Shown here one piece after another: positions 1 through 8,105 of a stretch of 23,723 nucleotides of DNA. Positions within the stretch are counted from its first letter, which is position 1, and the number at the start of each line of letters is the position of its first letter. A model generated the notes under the pieces. That model was not told the origin of the DNA. It was given only the letters and a program-made list of their open reading frames with translations, and made no database searches. The position numbers and the translations under genes are program-made. Location of the stretch: the NCBI GenBank assembly GCA_913052435.1, contig CAJXDV010000003.1, positions 1-23,723 of the forward strand. Direction: 5' to 3'. The stretch comes from an uncultured Pelagibacteraceae bacterium (lineage in GTDB: Bacteria; Pseudomonadota; Alphaproteobacteria; Pelagibacterales; Pelagibacteraceae).

Positions 1-471
1 TTACTGTTACTTCCTGTAACTTTTTCAAATTTTAGTATTTCTCAAAACGAAACTTTTTTAAATATAACATCCTATTTTTCACAAGGACAACCTCTTTATA
101 TGATTTTATATGCATCAGGAATTATATTTTTTACCTTCTTTTATACTTCAATAACATTTAACCCAAATGAGACAGCTGAAAATTTAAGAAAACATGGTGG
201 TTTTATTCCAGGAATCAGACCTGGTGAGAGTACAGCATTATACATAGACATAATTCTTACAAGATTAACTACCATAGGAGCTCTATATTTAACACTTGTT
301 TGTTTAATGCCAGAATTTTTAATTGCAAATTATCCTATTCCTTTTTATTTGGGAGGAACATCAATATTGATAGTTGTTGTAGTAGCAATTGATACTGTTA
401 CTCAAGTTCAAACAAGATTAATGAGTTCACAATACGAGCAATTGATTAAAAAAACAAAATTTGGAAGATAA
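1..471 (+). CDS. secY: Protein translocase subunit SecY, C-terminal part (5' end outside window)
   Basis: SecY is the channel-forming subunit of the SecYEG translocon in the inner membrane. The frame is open from base 1 and ends at TAA 469-471, giving about 156 residues that correspond to the last part of a roughly 430-450 residue protein. The cytoplasmic-loop motif [16 protein letters not shown] closely matches the SecY consensus (VPGIRPGxxTAxYI). It lies between two hydrophobic segments, followed by a last hydrophobic span ([16 protein letters not shown]) and the basic tail ending KKTKFGR. The adenylate kinase gene starts three bases after the stop, as expected in the spc operon. The fragment was extended upstream to the window edge because no stop interrupts the frame. 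Confidence 0.96.
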   Translation, partial: LLLLPVTFSNFSISQNETFLNITSYFSQGQPLYMILYASGIIFFTFFYTSITFNPNETAENLRKHGGFIPGIRPGESTALYIDIILTRLTTIGALYLTLVCLMPEFLIANYPIPFYLGGTSILIVVVVAIDTVTQVQTRLMSSQYEQLIKKTKFGR

Positions 472-474
472 CAA

Positions 475-1116
475 TTGAATATTGTAATTTTTGGATCCCC
501 TGGAGCTGGCAAGGGCACACAAGCTCAAAACATAGTTAATAAATTTAATCTTTATCAAGTTTCAACAGGAGATCTATTAAGAAATGAAATTAATAATAAA
601 AGTCAAACAGGAAAAAAAATAGAACATATTATTTCCAAAGGTGATTTTGTTACAGATGATATTGTTAATAGTTTAATTAAAAAAATTGTAACTAATACTA
701 ACTACAGAAATAGAATTATATTTGATGGATATCCCAGAAATATCAATCAAGCTGAAAATTTAGAAATAATACTCAAATCTGATAATCAATCTATAAATTT
801 TATATTATATTTGAAGGTATCTAGAGACATCATACAGAAAAGAATATTAGGAAGAATGATATGTGAAAAATGCAATAAAACCTTTAACGAATTTAAAGAT
901 GAAAAACAAATTGAAAAACATGCATGTGAAAAAAAATACTTAATAAAAAGAAAAGATGATAACAAAGAATCTATAATAACTAGATATGATGAATATATGA
1001 ATAAAACAAAACCTGTTTTAGATTTTTATTCTTCAAGAAGTTATTTTTATGAAATAGATGGAAACGAAAAAATTGAAGAAATTTCAAGCAAAATAGAGCA
1101 AATTCTTACAGTATAA
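475..1116 (+). CDS. adk: Adenylate kinase
   Basis: Adenylate kinase interconverts ATP + AMP and 2 ADP in the cytoplasm. The 213-residue protein has the P-loop GSPGAGKGT (residues 7-15), the AMP-binding segment FDGYPRN (83-89) and the basic DDN-x-E-x-I-x-x-R motif near 161-170. It is of the long form with an inserted LID (about residues 125-160). The LID carries C130-x2-C133 and C151, resembling the zinc-binding type, but the usual fourth ligand (Cys or Asp three residues after the third Cys) is Lys here. Translation starts at TTG 475, since the P-loop strand begins at residue 2 and no ATG fits. It follows secY by 3 bp and is probably co-transcribed with it. Confidence 0.96.
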   Translation: MNIVIFGSPGAGKGTQAQNIVNKFNLYQVSTGDLLRNEINNKSQTGKKIEHIISKGDFVTDDIVNSLIKKIVTNTNYRNRIIFDGYPRNINQAENLEIILKSDNQSINFILYLKVSRDIIQKRILGRMICEKCNKTFNEFKDEKQIEKHACEKKYLIKRKDDNKESIITRYDEYMNKTKPVLDFYSSRSYFYEIDGNEKIEEISSKIEQILTV

Positions 1117-1120
1117 TACA

Positions 1121-1148
1121 TTGACTTTAAAAGAACTTCTTATATAAA
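1121..1148 (+). promoter_or_regulatory. Putative sigma-70 promoter for the alpha operon (rpsM onward)
   Basis: In the 55-bp gap between adk and rpsM, TTGACT (1121-1126, 5/6 to TTGACA) is followed after a 16-bp spacer by TATAAA (1143-1148, 5/6 to TATAAT). The distance to the rpsM ATG at 1172 leaves a short leader. This would uncouple rpsM-rpsK-rpoA-rplQ from the upstream spc operon. AT-rich DNA makes chance -10 boxes common, but both boxes matching at proper spacing is stronger than background. Confidence 0.45.
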
Positions 1149-1171
1149 AGGCTAAATTTTATCACAATATA

Positions 1172-1555
1172 ATGGCTCGTATAGCAGGTGTAAATATTCC
1201 GCAAAATAAACTAGTGCACATAGGTTTGACTTATATTTATGGCATTGGTAATAAATTTTCCAACGAGATTTGTAAGACATTAGAAATACCCAAGTCCACA
1301 AAAGTTAACGAACTTTCTGATGATCAAATACTAAAAATCAGAGAATATATCGATGAAAAATTTACAGTTGAAGGTGATTTAAGAAGAGAAAATTCGTTAA
1401 ACATTAAAAGACTAATTGATTTAGCAACTTACAGAGGATCTAGACATAGAAAAAAGCTTCCAGCAAGAGGACAAAGAACAAGATGCAATGCCAGAACAAG
1501 AAAAGGCAAAGCAATAGCGATTGCTGGAAAAAAACTAACTCCACTTAAAAAATAA
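1172..1555 (+). CDS. rpsM: 30S ribosomal protein S13
   Basis: S13 sits in the head of the small ribosomal subunit and contacts the P-site tRNA and the 50S subunit through intersubunit bridges. The 127-residue protein begins [10 protein letters not shown], the family signature, and has the helix-two-turn-helix region and the C-terminal RGQRT-x-x-NARTRKG motif (about 99-112, here with RC in the middle). Length is close to the usual 118-125. The basic tail ends LTPLKK. It is the first gene of the alpha operon here; rpmJ and infA, which precede rpsM in many bacteria, are absent. rpsK follows after 3 bp. Confidence 0.97.
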   Translation: MARIAGVNIPQNKLVHIGLTYIYGIGNKFSNEICKTLEIPKSTKVNELSDDQILKIREYIDEKFTVEGDLRRENSLNIKRLIDLATYRGSRHRKKLPARGQRTRCNARTRKGKAIAIAGKKLTPLKK

Positions 1556-1558
1556 TAA

Positions 1559-2002
1559 ATGAAAAAAGAAAATACTGAAAGCAAAGATCAGAATAAAGAA
1601 TCACAACAAAAATTAAAAAAAAGTTCTTACACAAAAAAGAAAAAAAGTAAAAAAATAATACAAAATGGTATTGCTTACGTGCAATCTACATTTAATAATA
1701 CAATTGTAACTATTGCTGATACAAATGGCAACGTTGTATCTTGGGCTTCAGCTGGTCAAAAAGGTTTTAAAGGGTCTAGAAAATCCACACCTTACGCTGC
1801 GCAAGTAGCCGCAGATTCAGCCGCTTCTAAAGCTCTAGAAGTTGGAATGAAAGTTTTGTCAGTTGAAGTCAAAGGTCCAGGATCAGGAAGAGAAACTGCT
1901 TTAAGAGCGCTTCAAGCTAGAGGATTTAAAATTATATCAATTAAAGACACAACACCTATGCCGCATAATGGCACAAGGCCACCAAAAAAAAGGAGAGTAT
2001 AA
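1559..2002 (+). CDS. rpsK: 30S ribosomal protein S11 with a Lys-rich N-terminal extension
   Basis: S11 is part of the platform of the small subunit near the mRNA exit. The conserved body starts around residue 38 ([17 protein letters not shown]) and ends in the signature [13 protein letters not shown]. At 147 residues it is about 18 longer than E. coli S11 (129). The excess is a charged, low-complexity N-terminal arm rich in Lys, Glu, Gln and Ser (residues 1-33), probably disordered. The start at ATG 1559 follows the rpsM stop by 3 bp; no internal ATG sits at the edge of the conserved body, so the extension is likely genuine. Its last codons carry the ribosome binding site of rpoA. Confidence 0.96.
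   Translation: MKKENTESKDQNKESQQKLKKSSYTKKKKSKKIIQNGIAYVQSTFNNTIVTIADTNGNVVSWASAGQKGFKGSRKSTPYAAQVAADSAASKALEVGMKVLSVEVKGPGSGRETALRALQARGFKIISIKDTTPMPHNGTRPPKKRRV
1991..1995 (+). promoter_or_regulatory. Strong Shine-Dalgarno for rpoA inside the end of rpsK
   Basis: AGGAG, made by the Arg-Arg codons of the S11 C-terminus, lies 7 nt before the rpoA ATG (2003). Most genes in this window lack a recognisable Shine-Dalgarno, so this consensus copy stands out and fixes the rpoA start. It also suggests translational coupling of S11 and RNA polymerase alpha. Confidence 0.8.
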
Positions 2003-3031
2003 ATGGAAACAGTTGAAGTAAACTCAAAAAATTGGAAAAAACTTATCAAACCTACAAAATTAGATGTTCAATTAAGTGAAGACAAGTCTTACGCAAAAAT
2101 AATCGCCGAACCTCTAGAAAAAGGATATGGCTTAACTTTAGGCAATGCTCTTAGAAGAATTCTACTTTCTTCAATAAGAGGTACTGCCGTTACAGCGATA
2201 CAGATAGACGGAGTGCTTCATGAATTTACTTCAATTAAAGGAGTTAGAGAAGACGTTACTGATATTGTTTTAAACATTAAATCTTTAGCTTTAAAAAGTA
2301 GCTCCGAAAACAGCAAAAAATTGGTTTTAGACGCTAAAGGGCCGGGAGAAATTAAAGCTTCCAATATTAATTCTGTAGCAGATATTGAAATATTAAATCC
2401 TGATTTAATTATTTGTAATTTAGATGAAAATACAAATTTTCATATGGAAATGACAGTTGGTACCGGTAAAGGATATGTATCAGCAGATATGAATAAGCCA
2501 GAAGAACCACCTCTAGGATTAATTCCAATAGATTCATTATTTAGTCCTGTAAAAAAAGTATCTTACTCAGTAAGTACTGCTAGAGAGGGAAAAGCTTTAG
2601 ATTATGATAAATTAACAATGGAAGTCGTAACAAACGGATCAATTTCTGCAGAAGATGCCGTTGCTTATTCAGCAAGAATATTCCAAGACCAATTGGGCAT
2701 GTTTGTAAATTTTGATGAACCACAAGAAACAATTGTTATAGAACAATCAAAAGAACCTGAATTTAATAAAAATCTACTTAGAAAAGTTGATGAATTGGAA
2801 CTTTCGGTTAGATCCATGAACTGTCTAAAAAATGATAATATTATTTATATTGGAGATTTGGTTCAAAAATCAGAAGGCGAAATGCTTAGAACTCCTAACT
2901 TTGGAAGAAAATCATTGAACGAAATTAAAGAAGTGCTAACTGGCATGTCTCTTTATTTAGGAATGGAAATTCCTAACTGGCCACCAGATAATATTGCTGA
3001 ATTATCTAAAAAGCTTGAGGAAGCAATTTAA
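2003..3031 (+). CDS. rpoA: DNA-directed RNA polymerase subunit alpha
   Basis: The alpha subunit dimerises to scaffold beta and beta' and binds UP elements and activators through its C-terminal domain. The 342-residue length is normal. The N-terminal domain has the dimerisation motif [11 protein letters not shown] (47-57). After a linker near 240-255, the C-terminal domain begins about 258 and contains [10 protein letters not shown], whose R270 aligns with E. coli R265, the main UP-element contact, and then [32 protein letters not shown] and [10 protein letters not shown] directly abuts the rpsK stop; its own stop TAA shares one base with the rplQ ATG (TAATG). The rpsD gene often found between rpsK and rpoA is absent, as is usual in alphaproteobacteria. 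Confidence 0.98.
   Translation: METVEVNSKNWKKLIKPTKLDVQLSEDKSYAKIIAEPLEKGYGLTLGNALRRILLSSIRGTAVTAIQIDGVLHEFTSIKGVREDVTDIVLNIKSLALKSSSENSKKLVLDAKGPGEIKASNINSVADIEILNPDLIICNLDENTNFHMEMTVGTGKGYVSADMNKPEEPPLGLIPIDSLFSPVKKVSYSVSTAREGKALDYDKLTMEVVTNGSISAEDAVAYSARIFQDQLGMFVNFDEPQETIVIEQSKEPEFNKNLLRKVDELELSVRSMNCLKNDNIIYIGDLVQKSEGEMLRTPNFGRKSLNEIKEVLTGMSLYLGMEIPNWPPDNIAELSKKLEEAI
3017..3021 (+). promoter_or_regulatory. Shine-Dalgarno for rplQ inside the end of rpoA
   Basis: GAGGA, formed by the final Glu-Glu codons of RpoA, lies 9 nt before the rplQ ATG at 3031. The stop/start overlap TAATG plus this site supports translational coupling. Confidence 0.65.
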
Positions 3032-3471
3032 TGCGTCATAAATTTGGTTATAAAAAACTTAACAGAACTTCAGAGCATAGAAAAGCGCTCATAAAAAATA
3101 TGCTTAATTCATTAATTAAGTATGAGCAGATATCTACAACCTTACCAAAAGCAAAAGTTCTAAGACCTCAAGCAGACAAAATAATTACACTTGGCAAAAA
3201 GGATACTTTGCAGAATACAAAAATGTTATTTTCAAAACTTCAAGATGCTAAATCAGCTCATAAAGTAAAAAAAACTTTATCTAAAAGATATGAAAATAGA
3301 AAAGGTGGATATACTAGAATTATAAAAGCTGGTTTTAGATATGGTGATAATGCTCCATTGGCAGTTATAGAATTTGTTGATAGAGATGTTGAAGCAAAAA
3401 GAGTTGATAAAAAGAAAAAAGTTCAAAAAAAAGAAACAAAACAAGAAGAACCTAAATTAGCATCCGCTTAA
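3031..3471 (+). CDS. rplQ: 50S ribosomal protein L17
   Basis: L17 lies near the polypeptide exit of the large subunit. The protein starts with the family signature [20 protein letters not shown] and contains the conserved core [23 protein letters not shown] and [27 protein letters not shown] (split here across about residues 91-117). The body ends near residue 118, as in E. coli; the remaining roughly 28 residues are a charged Lys/Glu-rich tail ([18 protein letters not shown]...), giving 146 residues in total. Such tails occur on L17 of several alphaproteobacteria. It is the last ribosomal gene of the operon; the pseudouridine synthase gene follows 18 bp later. Confidence 0.97.
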   Translation: MRHKFGYKKLNRTSEHRKALIKNMLNSLIKYEQISTTLPKAKVLRPQADKIITLGKKDTLQNTKMLFSKLQDAKSAHKVKKTLSKRYENRKGGYTRIIKAGFRYGDNAPLAVIEFVDRDVEAKRVDKKKKVQKKETKQEEPKLASA

Positions 3472-3489
3472 AATTTTAATAATTTTTTA

Positions 3490-4407
3490 ATGAAAAAAAC
3501 ATACAACGTTGACAAGACGTACAGCAATATGCGTATTGACCGATGGATAAGAAATATTTTTGGTAAAATTCCACAAAGTTTGATTGAAAAAACTCTTAGA
3601 AACGGAAAGATAAAACTAAATAAAAAAAAAATTAAAAGTTCAATAAAAGTTAAAATTAATGATACTATCGATGTTTTTGATTTTAATTATAAAGAAAAAA
3701 AAATACAAAAAAAAATAAAATATGATCCATCAAATGAAATTATTAAAGAAAATGAGAAATTAATTATCGATAATAATGAAGATTTTGTAGCAATAAATAA
3801 AAACGCTGGCATTTCAGTACAAGGTGGTACTAAATCAAAAAAAAACTTAATTGATATTTTTTCAAAAAGTAAAATTTTTAATAATATAAAACCATATACC
3901 GTTCATAGACTAGATAAAGAAACATCAGGAGTTTTTATAATTGCCAAACATAGAGAATCAGCACAACTATTAACGTCATTATTTCGATTAAGAAAAGTAT
4001 ACAAAACATACATTGCAATTTGTCATGGCGAATTACCAATTAATGAAGGTGTTTGGAAAAATGATTTAATTAGATATGACAGAGAAAAAAAGATAACAGA
4101 AAAAGCTGAAACCATTTTTAAAGTTTTAGATAAAAATTCGATTTGTAGTTTGGTACAAATGAAACCTATAACAGGCAGAAAACACCAATTAAGAAAACAA
4201 TTATTTTTAATAGGCCATTCAATTTATGGAGATCAAAAATACGATTCTAAAATTTCTAAAGCAGCTATAAATAAAAAATTAATGTTACATTCTTACCAAA
4301 TTAAATTTATGATTAACAAGAAAAAATATACTTACAAAGCTTTGTTGCCTGACTATTTTAAAAAAATGTTAAAAACAAAAAGACTTACATTTTCAAATTT
4401 AAAATAA
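3490..4407 (+). CDS. rluC: RluA-family 23S rRNA pseudouridine synthase (RluC/RluD-like)
   Basis: This enzyme isomerises specific uridines of 23S rRNA to pseudouridine. The 305-residue protein has an N-terminal S4 RNA-binding domain (about residues 14-60, [20 protein letters not shown]) and a catalytic domain with HRLDKETSG at 139-147, in which D142 is the catalytic Asp. It also has the conserved RKVYKTYIA and [12 protein letters not shown] segments. The family is certain. RluC is a better guess than RluD from the ribosomal context and general look, but target sites cannot be read from sequence. The Lys content is very high. It lies 18 bp behind rplQ, so co-expression with ribosomal proteins is plausible. 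Its last 23 bp overlap the convergent lipB gene. Confidence 0.88.
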   Translation: MKKTYNVDKTYSNMRIDRWIRNIFGKIPQSLIEKTLRNGKIKLNKKKIKSSIKVKINDTIDVFDFNYKEKKIQKKIKYDPSNEIIKENEKLIIDNNEDFVAINKNAGISVQGGTKSKKNLIDIFSKSKIFNNIKPYTVHRLDKETSGVFIIAKHRESAQLLTSLFRLRKVYKTYIAICHGELPINEGVWKNDLIRYDREKKITEKAETIFKVLDKNSICSLVQMKPITGRKHQLRKQLFLIGHSIYGDQKYDSKISKAAINKKLMLHSYQIKFMINKKKYTYKALLPDYFKKMLKTKRLTFSNLK

Positions 4408-5005
4408 AATTGTTAACAATTTTATTATTTAATGAATCGTAATTTTGTTTTTTAATTTTAACCAAATTTGTAATACCCTTATCTCTTATACCGCAAGGTA
4501 TGATCTTTTTGTATTTTTTTAAATCATTCTTCACATTAATTGCGAAACCATGATAAGCAATCCACTTGCGAACTTTAATACCAATGGCTGCAATTTTTTT
4601 AATTTCTTTTTTGTTTTGATGCCAAATTCCAATATTTTGCTTATCAGCAAATGAATCTATTTTAAATTCACTCAAAGTATCAATTATTGTTTTTTCAATT
4701 ATTGATATAAATTTTCTAATATTTATTTTTCTTTTTTTTAAATTTATTACAAAGTAGCAAATGATTTGTCCTGGACCATGATATGTAATTTTTCCACCTC
4801 TGTTAGTTTTAATTAAATTAATAGATCTATCTAATATTTCATTTTCTTTGTAACTCGTTCCTCCAGTATAGATTTCTTCATGCTCTAATATCCAAATAAG
4901 TTCATCAGATTTTTTATCATTTATCATTTCCAATCTATCTTCTAGTTCTTTAATAGCTAAATTATATTTTATTGGTTTTATTGACTTTTTAATCTCTATA
5001 TCCAT
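4385..5005 (-). CDS. lipB: Octanoyl-[acyl carrier protein]:protein octanoyltransferase
   Basis: LipB moves octanoate from ACP to lipoyl domains, the first step of lipoate cofactor assembly for pyruvate and 2-oxoglutarate dehydrogenases and the glycine cleavage H protein; LipA, not in this window, then inserts sulfur. The 206-residue protein has [12 protein letters not shown] (69-80), the conserved Lys in KKIAAIGIK (K137), AYHGFAINV (150-158) and IIPCGI with the acyl-carrying C171. All match the LipB/BPL family active-site layout. It runs opposite to its neighbours: convergent and overlapping with the rluC-like gene by 23 bp, and divergent from mgtE. The overlap region holds a perfect 24-bp palindrome. 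Confidence 0.93.
   Translation of the reverse strand: MDIEIKKSIKPIKYNLAIKELEDRLEMINDKKSDELIWILEHEEIYTGGTSYKENEILDRSINLIKTNRGGKITYHGPGQIICYFVINLKKRKINIRKFISIIEKTIIDTLSEFKIDSFADKQNIGIWHQNKKEIKKIAAIGIKVRKWIAYHGFAINVKNDLKKYKKIIPCGIRDKGITNLVKIKKQNYDSLNNKIVNNFILNLKM
4403..4426. terminator. 24-bp perfect palindrome at the rluC/lipB convergent junction, possible bidirectional terminator
   Basis: AATAAAATTG-TTAA-CAATTTTATT is a perfect inverted repeat centred on GTTAAC. It overlaps the TAA stop of the rluC-like gene (4405-4407) and lies inside the lipB C-terminal codons. As RNA it would form a 10-bp stem with a 4-nt loop on either strand, followed by T-rich sequence in both directions (TATTTAAT on plus; TTAAATTTG on minus). 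Only two G:C pairs are present, so the stem is weak. The terminator role is an inference; the palindrome itself is read directly. Confidence 0.4.
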
Positions 5006-5016
5006 TTAAAAATTGT

Positions 5017-5046
5017 ATTATTATTATTTTACATTAATAGTGCCAA
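5017..5046 (-). promoter_or_regulatory. Putative lipB promoter
   Basis: On the minus strand TTGGCA (5046-5041, 5/6 to consensus) is followed by an 18-bp spacer and AATAAT (5022-5017, 5/6). Transcription would start only a few bases before the lipB ATG at 5005, so the mRNA would be almost leaderless. The 60-bp gap must also hold the divergent mgtE promoter, which I could not place with confidence. Confidence 0.33.
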
Positions 5047-5065
5047 CTAAATTATAGGTAAATTT

Positions 5066-6439
5066 ATGACTTTAGTAAAAAAAATTAAAGATAAAAAAGT
5101 TAATTTTGAATTTAATAAAGAATTCATAAAAGTTGTTACTGACAAAATTTCTAATAATGATGCTCAATTTATAACCAATTCTTTTAAAGAAATGCACCCT
5201 GCAGATGCTGCAGATATTATTGAAAACTTAAATCAAAATGATAGAGAGAATTTAATTAAGCTAAATAATTTCAAAATTGATCCTGAAGTATTTGTAGAAC
5301 TCAATGAGTCTATTCAATCAGAAATAATCACATATTTATCTTCAGACTCAATAGTTACAATTTTAAAAAATTTAGAGTCCGATGATGCTATTAAGATATT
5401 AGAAAACGTTGAAGAAAAAGATAAAAATATAATTTTAAGTTCATTACCCCCAAAAGATCGTTTTGCTTTATTGGAAAGTTTAAGTTATCCAGAAGATAGT
5501 GCGGCTAGAATTATGCAGCGTGAATTTACTGCAATTCCTAGCAATTGGTCTGTAGGACAAACAATTGACTATCTTCGAGAAAACAAAGAATTACCTGAGG
5601 AGTTTTTAGAAATTTTTATTGTTGATGAAGAATTTAAACCAATTGGTACCGTTCCTTCCTCAAAAGTTTTGAGAACACCCAGAGATTCAAAAATGATTTC
5701 TATCATGTCAGAATCTCAACTTCTTATCCCAGTAGATATGGATAAAGAAGAAGTTGGAAATTTATTTGAAAATTATAATTTAAGTTCTGCGTGTGTGATT
5801 GATAAGAACAATAAGTTAGTAGGAATGATTACTTACGATGATGTTTTAACGGTTTTAAAAGAGGAAACCGAAGAAGATGCATTAAGATTAGCTGGAGTTG
5901 GTGATGAAGAAATTACAGATGGAGTTATTACAAAAACAAAAAGAAGATTTAATTGGTTATTATTAAATTTATTCACAGCTTTTATTGCTACTTATTGCAT
6001 AAGTTTATTTGGAGCAACAATTCAACAAATGGTAGTTTTAGCTTTTTTAATGCCGATTGTTGCTTCAATGGGTGGAAATGCAGGAATGCAAACTTTAGCT
6101 GTAACTGTTAGATCTTTAGCAACTAGAGATTTAACAAAAAATAATTTTACAATAAATATTTTAAAAGAATTTAATATTGGTATATTAAATGGAATTATAT
6201 TCGCAATAATAAGTTCATTAATTGTTCAAATTTGGTTTAATGATTTTCAATTATCTATGATAATTTCTATTTCAATGATATTAACAATGGTAGTGGCAGG
6301 ATTATTTGGAATTCTTGTCCCAGTAACATTAAAAAAAATGAACGTCGATCCTGCAATTTCTTCAAGTGTATTTGTAACAACTATAACTGATGTTATAGGG
6401 TTCGTTTCTTTTTTGGGAGTAGGTGCGTATTTTCTTTAA
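5066..6439 (+). CDS. mgtE: Magnesium transporter MgtE
   Basis: MgtE is a dimeric, Mg2+-gated Mg2+ channel of the inner membrane. The 457-residue protein has the three expected parts: a helical N domain (about 20-140, including MHPADAADIIENL), a CBS-domain pair (about 145-265, with two ImxxexitDDVL-like halves), a connecting helix, and five C-terminal membrane segments starting near residue 295. The pore-family motif MPIVASMGGNAGMQT and the late Asp in TTITDVIGF (about D442) are present. Length matches the family (about 450). It is a single-gene unit, divergent from lipB; its stop codon abuts the panC stop with no gap. There is no room for a Mg2+ riboswitch in the 60-bp upstream gap. Confidence 0.95.
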   Translation: MTLVKKIKDKKVNFEFNKEFIKVVTDKISNNDAQFITNSFKEMHPADAADIIENLNQNDRENLIKLNNFKIDPEVFVELNESIQSEIITYLSSDSIVTILKNLESDDAIKILENVEEKDKNIILSSLPPKDRFALLESLSYPEDSAARIMQREFTAIPSNWSVGQTIDYLRENKELPEEFLEIFIVDEEFKPIGTVPSSKVLRTPRDSKMISIMSESQLLIPVDMDKEEVGNLFENYNLSSACVIDKNNKLVGMITYDDVLTVLKEETEEDALRLAGVGDEEITDGVITKTKRRFNWLLLNLFTAFIATYCISLFGATIQQMVVLAFLMPIVASMGGNAGMQTLAVTVRSLATRDLTKNNFTINILKEFNIGILNGIIFAIISSLIVQIWFNDFQLSMIISISMILTMVVAGLFGILVPVTLKKMNVDPAISSSVFVTTITDVIGFVSFLGVGAYFL

Positions 6440-7255
6440 TTAAAAATTATCTATGAGTCTTACATTATTAATATAGTAAGCTAAAAATAATCTAAATTTT
6501 TTCTTAAAATCAGCAAGTTTAAGATCTTTTAGATTTCTAAATTCCAAGTATTCAATTTTTATTTTATATTTATTTTCAAGTTCTTTTATAGTTTTATTTA
6601 AAATAATGTGATTTCTTTTATACTTTCGCTTATATAAATATTTAAATTTAAGTAAATATTTTGCAATCAATCCTGCTTTAAAATAATTTTTTTTGCTTAG
6701 TAAAAAATTTCTTGAAGATAAAGCCAGTTTATTTCTCTCTCTAATAGTAGGACAGCCTATAATTTTACTATTGTATTTATTTTTAAATTTTTTTTTAATT
6801 AAGAATAGTTGTTGATAATCTTTTTCTCCCATAAAAACATATTTAGCTTTAATAATATTTAATAATCGATCCATAATATCAAGAACGCCTTCAAAGTGTC
6901 CTTTTCTATAAAAAGCACATAAAATATTGTCATTTTTATTTAATTTAATTTTTTTATTTCTTTTTTTTTTATAAATTTCATCAAATTTAGGTAAAAATAA
7001 AAAGTTAACTTCAAGTTTTTTTAAAATATTAATATCACGATTTAAATTTCGGGGATATTTTTTGAAGTCATCTTTATTATTAAACTGAGTTGGGTTGACA
7101 AATATGCTTACAATAGTTTTTTTACATTTTTTTTGTGAATTTTTTATTAAAGATATGTGTCCATCATGAAGACCACCCATAGTTGGCACAAATCCTAAAT
7201 TATTAATACCGTTGACTGCCTTATTTAAATCTAAAATGTTTTTAATTATTTCCAT
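6440..7255 (-). CDS. panC: Pantothenate synthetase
   Basis: PanC condenses pantoate and beta-alanine with ATP to make pantothenate, the precursor of coenzyme A. The 271-residue protein (E. coli 283) shows PTMGGLHDGH (24-33, with the HIGH-type His30 and His33), IFVNPTQFN (51-59), KGHFEGV (118-124), FMGEKDYQQL (141-150) and LSSRN (179-183). Base composition is extreme even here; the C-terminal part is dominated by Lys, Ile, Leu, Asn and Tyr. panB is not adjacent. The gene stands alone: its end abuts mgtE and its start faces galU across only 34 bp. Confidence 0.94.
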   Translation of the reverse strand: MEIIKNILDLNKAVNGINNLGFVPTMGGLHDGHISLIKNSQKKCKKTIVSIFVNPTQFNNKDDFKKYPRNLNRDINILKKLEVNFLFLPKFDEIYKKKRNKKIKLNKNDNILCAFYRKGHFEGVLDIMDRLLNIIKAKYVFMGEKDYQQLFLIKKKFKNKYNSKIIGCPTIRERNKLALSSRNFLLSKKNYFKAGLIAKYLLKFKYLYKRKYKRNHIILNKTIKELENKYKIKIEYLEFRNLKDLKLADFKKKFRLFLAYYINNVRLIDNF

Positions 7256-7269
7256 TTGTAATAAATAAA

Positions 7270-7277
7270 ATTATAAG
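7270..7277. promoter_or_regulatory. Overlapping divergent -10 elements between panC and galU
   Basis: The sequence ATTATAAG reads TATAAT on the minus strand (7275-7270, 15 bp from the panC start) and TATAAG on the plus strand (7272-7277, 13 bp from the galU start). For galU a weak -35 (TTTCCA, 7249-7254) lies 17 bp upstream, inside the panC start region. No good panC -35 is seen. With 34 bp between the two starts, the two promoters would have to share this DNA. Confidence 0.33.
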
Positions 7278-7289
7278 TAAAACATTTAA

Positions 7290-8105
7290 ATGATTAAACA
7301 AGCAATAATTCCTATGGCAGGTATGGGCACTAGACTTTTACCTTTAACAAGTGTTTTTGCTAAAGAGTTATTACCTATTAATGGAAAACCTGGCATAGAA
7401 TATATTATAGAAGAATGTTTAGATGCTGGCATTAATGAAATAATATTTATAATTTCAAAAAAGAAAGAGATTATTAAAAAATACTTTTATAATGATTCAT
7501 TTTATAAAAAAATAATTAAAAAAAAAAAGAATCCAAGAATTATTAAAGAGTATAAAAAAATACTAAACTATAGAAAAAAAATTAAATTTGTTTATCAAAA
7601 TACTCCTCTTGGCACAGGAGACGCAGCTTTGAAAACACAAAATAAAATTAAGGGAAAATTTTTTCTTATGTTACTTCCTGATGATTTGATTATAAAAAAA
7701 AATTGTTCAAAAGCTATGATTAAAGTGCACAAAAAATACAAATCTTCAGTTATGGCAAGCATGAAAGTCCATAGGAATACAGTTAATAGATGGGGTATAT
7801 ATTCATTAAATAAAAATTTAGATAAAAATAATTTTTTAATTTCCGATGTTGTTGAAAAACCAGAGATTAATCAAGCGCCATCAAATAATGCTGTAATTGG
7901 AAGATATATATTACCAAAAAATATTTTTGCTAAACTTAAAAAACTTGGAAGTGGAAAGGGTGGTGAAATTCATATAACTGATGCTATAAGAAATCTTATA
8001 AAAGAAAATTCACAATTTGTTGGACACAAGTTTAAAGGTAAATATTTAGACTGCGGTACAATGGATGGATATATTGAATCATCTTTTGAAATTGCTAAAA
8101 CATGA
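7290..8105 (+). CDS. galU: UTP-glucose-1-phosphate uridylyltransferase
   Basis: GalU makes UDP-glucose from UTP and glucose-1-phosphate. The 271-residue protein has the nucleotide-binding signature IPMAGMGTRLLPLT (7-20), a conserved Lys (KELLPI, 25-30), NTPLGTGDAALK, LLPDDLI, VEKPEINQAPSNNAVIGRYIL, GGEIHITDAI and YLDCGTMDGY, in the GalU order. It is about 30 residues shorter than E. coli GalU, mainly in the C-terminal part. A Lys-rich patch at 73-89 is encoded partly by an 11-A tract (7518-7528). The ugd start overlaps its stop by 4 bp (ATGA), so the two enzymes are translationally coupled and act in sequence. Confidence 0.94.
   Translation: MIKQAIIPMAGMGTRLLPLTSVFAKELLPINGKPGIEYIIEECLDAGINEIIFIISKKKEIIKKYFYNDSFYKKIIKKKKNPRIIKEYKKILNYRKKIKFVYQNTPLGTGDAALKTQNKIKGKFFLMLLPDDLIIKKNCSKAMIKVHKKYKSSVMASMKVHRNTVNRWGIYSLNKNLDKNNFLISDVVEKPEINQAPSNNAVIGRYILPKNIFAKLKKLGSGKGGEIHITDAIRNLIKENSQFVGHKFKGKYLDCGTMDGYIESSFEIAKT

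Noticed and set aside
3468..3489. TTAAAATTTTAA palindrome followed by a T run after rplQ, as a terminator of the ribosomal operon
   Set aside because: The palindrome is only A/T with no loop, so its stem would be negligible; such strings are frequent here. The rluC-like gene is likely read through from rplQ.
5006..5065. Possible Mg2+-sensing riboswitch (M-box or ykkC-like leader) upstream of mgtE
   Set aside because: The gap is only 60 bp, is shared with the divergent lipB start and has no conserved leader-like structure; known Mg2+ riboswitches are far longer.
6431..6446. TTTAATTAAA palindrome at the mgtE/panC junction as a terminator
   Set aside because: Ten A/T bases with a mismatch beyond them; too weak and too common in this DNA to call.
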